A stretch of 6,333 nt of DNA from Acidimicrobiales bacterium (GTDB lineage: Bacteria; Actinomycetota; Acidimicrobiia; Acidimicrobiales; JANYDT01), in NCBI GenBank assembly GCA_025358985.1, contig JANYHQ010000003.1, forward strand, positions 1 to 6,333, in the 5' to 3' direction. The position numbers and the translations under genes were made by a program. Shown here one piece after another: positions 5,170-6,333 of this stretch. The notes below the pieces were generated by a model, which worked only from the letters and a program-made list of their open reading frames with translations, made no database searches and was not told where the DNA came from. Each line of letters begins with the position of its first letter. Within the stretch, counting starts at the first letter, position 1.

Positions 5170-5205
5170 TGGTCTGCCCAGAACTCGACCGAGAGAGCCG
5201 ACGCA

Positions 5206-5970
5206 ATGCCGAACGATCAAATGACACTCCCTGAGGCTGTGATGCCCAATGCCCAACTGTCGCCGCGCAGCGCTGCGATAGGTGCGCTGAGCCATTGGCT
5301 CATCCCCCGCTTCACGGCCCGCCAATACGTCACTTACTTGCTCGGCTGCGTCGGATTCTCCACGGGTGTCTGCTTTTTCGCGTGGGCTGGTCTCGGGGCC
5401 GATCCCCTCTACGTATTCTCGACCGGCCTCCAACGAGTGTTGCACTTCAACAGCTACGCCATTGCCGAAGGCGGGTTCGCCGCGGTCATGCTGGCGGTGT
5501 GGGCGATTTGGAACACGAAGATACCCATCATCTCGCCATTCGTGACATTCGTCTTTTGCGGGCGGCTCATTGACTTCGGAAAAAAACATGAGCTGGCGTC
5601 GCATATGCCCTATACGCATTGGCCGCTCATGATCACAGCAGTCATCTTGTGTGCCTATGCGTCGTCGCTGATCATTATGAGTGGAATAGGCATTCGGGCG
5701 ATGGATCTTGTGGCCATCACCATGGTATCCAAGTTTCGCAGAGAGTTCTGGGTGTTCAAGACCATGCTGGAGATCCTGTTGCTCCTATCGGGGTGGATCA
5801 TGCTGGCGCTTCCGAGGGTTCAACTCCGTCCTGGCCAGGGAATAGTGATGGGCATCGGCACACTGTTCTTTGTCGTGTTCGTCGATCTCCTCATACAACC
5901 CTTCATGGCTGCCAACGCCACGTTGCTCGGCATGAGAAACCACGGCCTGCGGGGCCATAGCAACGCCTGA
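5206..5970 (+). CDS. YczE/YitT-like multi-pass membrane protein
   Basis: This is a 254-residue integral membrane protein with about six hydrophobic segments, near residues 41-62, 84-102, 106-124, 139-159, 183-203 and 213-231. It shows an internal duplication: GLGADPLYVFSTGLQ (62-76) is mirrored by GIGIRAMDLVAITMV (160-174), and the third-helix motif FVFCGRLIDFG by TLFFVVFVDLLIQPF near the end. This G-x-G-x-x-x-x-D/P plus late Asp pattern is typical of the YczE/YyaS/YitT group, small membrane proteins of unknown substrate. ATG 5206 is preceded by GAGAGAG at 8 bases. ATG 5242, with GAGG at 5 bases, is an equally good alternative and would shorten the soluble N-terminus by 12 residues. The frame is open further upstream to 5074, but that part runs through the hairpin and is Pro/Arg-rich, so it is rejected. 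It is probably transcribed separately from the secreted protein gene. Confidence 0.75.
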   Translation: MPNDQMTLPEAVMPNAQLSPRSAAIGALSHWLIPRFTARQYVTYLLGCVGFSTGVCFFAWAGLGADPLYVFSTGLQRVLHFNSYAIAEGGFAAVMLAVWAIWNTKIPIISPFVTFVFCGRLIDFGKKHELASHMPYTHWPLMITAVILCAYASSLIIMSGIGIRAMDLVAITMVSKFRREFWVFKTMLEILLLLSGWIMLALPRVQLRPGQGIVMGIGTLFFVVFVDLLIQPFMAANATLLGMRNHGLRGHSNA

Positions 5971-5988
5971 GCCAATCCTCATGAAGGG

Positions 5989-5994
5989 TACGCT
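5989..5994 (+). promoter_or_regulatory. -10 element (TACGCT) ahead of the GTG-started gene
   Basis: TACGCT fits TANNNT and lies eight bases before GTG 6003. There is no good Shine-Dalgarno close to that start (GAAGGG is about 14 bases away), so a leaderless or nearly leaderless mRNA is likely, as proposed for the TetR gene. Confidence 0.4.
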
Positions 5995-6002
5995 CCTGTG
6001 GT

Positions 6003-6333
6003 GTGAGCCAGAAGCCCGAGCACGTCGTCTCTCTCATTGAAGCGGAGCAGGACGATGCTGTGTTGCGCGCCATCCAAAATTTGCTGAGTGTGCTTGATGG
6101 GATTTCTCAAAACCACACCAGCATCGCCGAACGAGCTCGACACATCAGCGAACGACGGGCCAAGCACGTGCCGTACACAGTCATTGTTTCCGAGGAGGAG
6201 CGGCCACTCATCGTCGAACGAGCGCGTGCCAGCCTGTTCGACCTCGTTGAAGCGGCCGGGCGGCTACAGCGGGCCGAGGCCCGAGCCCTTCACGACGAGG
6301 GGATGTCGATGGAGAGCATCGGCGCACTTTTCG
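6003..6333 (+). CDS. Small helical protein with probable C-terminal helix-turn-helix (partial, 3' end outside window)
   Basis: The frame from GTG 6003 is open to the right edge for 110 codons, unbroken and with normal high-GC codon choice. The protein starts SQKPEHVVSLIEAEQDD, is mainly helical and charged, and carries EERPLIVERARASLFDLVEA followed by AEARALHDEGMSMESIGALF at the edge. The last part is the start of a helix-turn-helix in which the usual continuation in actinobacterial proteins is a G-V-T/S-R-Q-R-V-S type recognition helix. Similar small proteins are common and poorly characterised in Actinomycetota and are presumed DNA-binding. The recognition helix itself lies outside the window. 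GTG 6001 in another frame is followed at once by TGA and cannot be the start. The gene follows the membrane protein stop by 32 bases and may be transcribed from its own leaderless-type promoter. Confidence 0.7.
   Translation, partial: MSQKPEHVVSLIEAEQDDAVLRAIQNLLSVLDGISQNHTSIAERARHISERRAKHVPYTVIVSEEERPLIVERARASLFDLVEAAGRLQRAEARALHDEGMSMESIGALF

Noticed and set aside
1..6333. CRISPR array, tRNA/rRNA genes, insertion sequence or prophage genes
   Set aside because: No regularly spaced direct repeats, cloverleaf-like segments, transposase or integrase motifs were seen on either strand.

Overview
The window looks like chromosomal DNA of a high-GC Actinomycetota bacterium, possibly an uncultured Acidimicrobiia-like lineage. 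Supporting signs are GC-rich codon use, GTG starts, an F420-type luciferase-like gene remnant, TANNNT motifs placed just upstream of start codons as in leaderless actinobacterial mRNAs, and an actinobacterial-style helix-turn-helix protein at the right edge. The lineage is an inference.

Left (1-1298, + strand): the end of a catabolic operon. The C-terminus of an upstream protein (possibly a LigB-type extradiol dioxygenase) overlaps by ATGA a fumarylacetoacetate-hydrolase-fold gene. That gene overlaps by GTGA the N-terminal third of an HpcH/HpaI aldolase. Ring cleavage, FAH-fold hydrolase/isomerase/hydratase and class II aldolase are consecutive steps of meta-cleavage pathways for aromatic acids, but the aldolase is cut off after about 80 residues.

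Middle (1389-3196, + strand): an APH/choline-kinase-like phosphotransferase with an early amber stop followed in frame by what looks like its own original tail. Next comes a non-coding stretch with nested inverted repeats. Then comes a TetR regulator gene with a perfect 11-bp inverted-repeat operator candidate and a leaderless-type promoter.

Decay zone (3220 to about 4504, - strand): reading in the - direction, a broken luciferase-like (F420-dependent type) oxidoreductase, a broken AbrB-type VapB antitoxin and a broken PIN-domain VapC toxin lie head to tail. All are inactivated by out-of-frame deletions or small indels. The homologous pieces can be followed from frame to frame.

Right (4592-6333, + strand): a small secreted protein with a strong Shine-Dalgarno sequence and a large hairpin in its 3' end, a six-helix YczE/YitT-like membrane protein, and the 5' part of a small putative DNA-binding protein that starts with GTG and runs off the edge.

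I see no tRNA, rRNA, CRISPR array, transposase or intact new multigene system. The main story is erosion: four of the first seven + and - strand genes after the FAH gene are truncated or broken, which suggests a deletion-prone accessory region.
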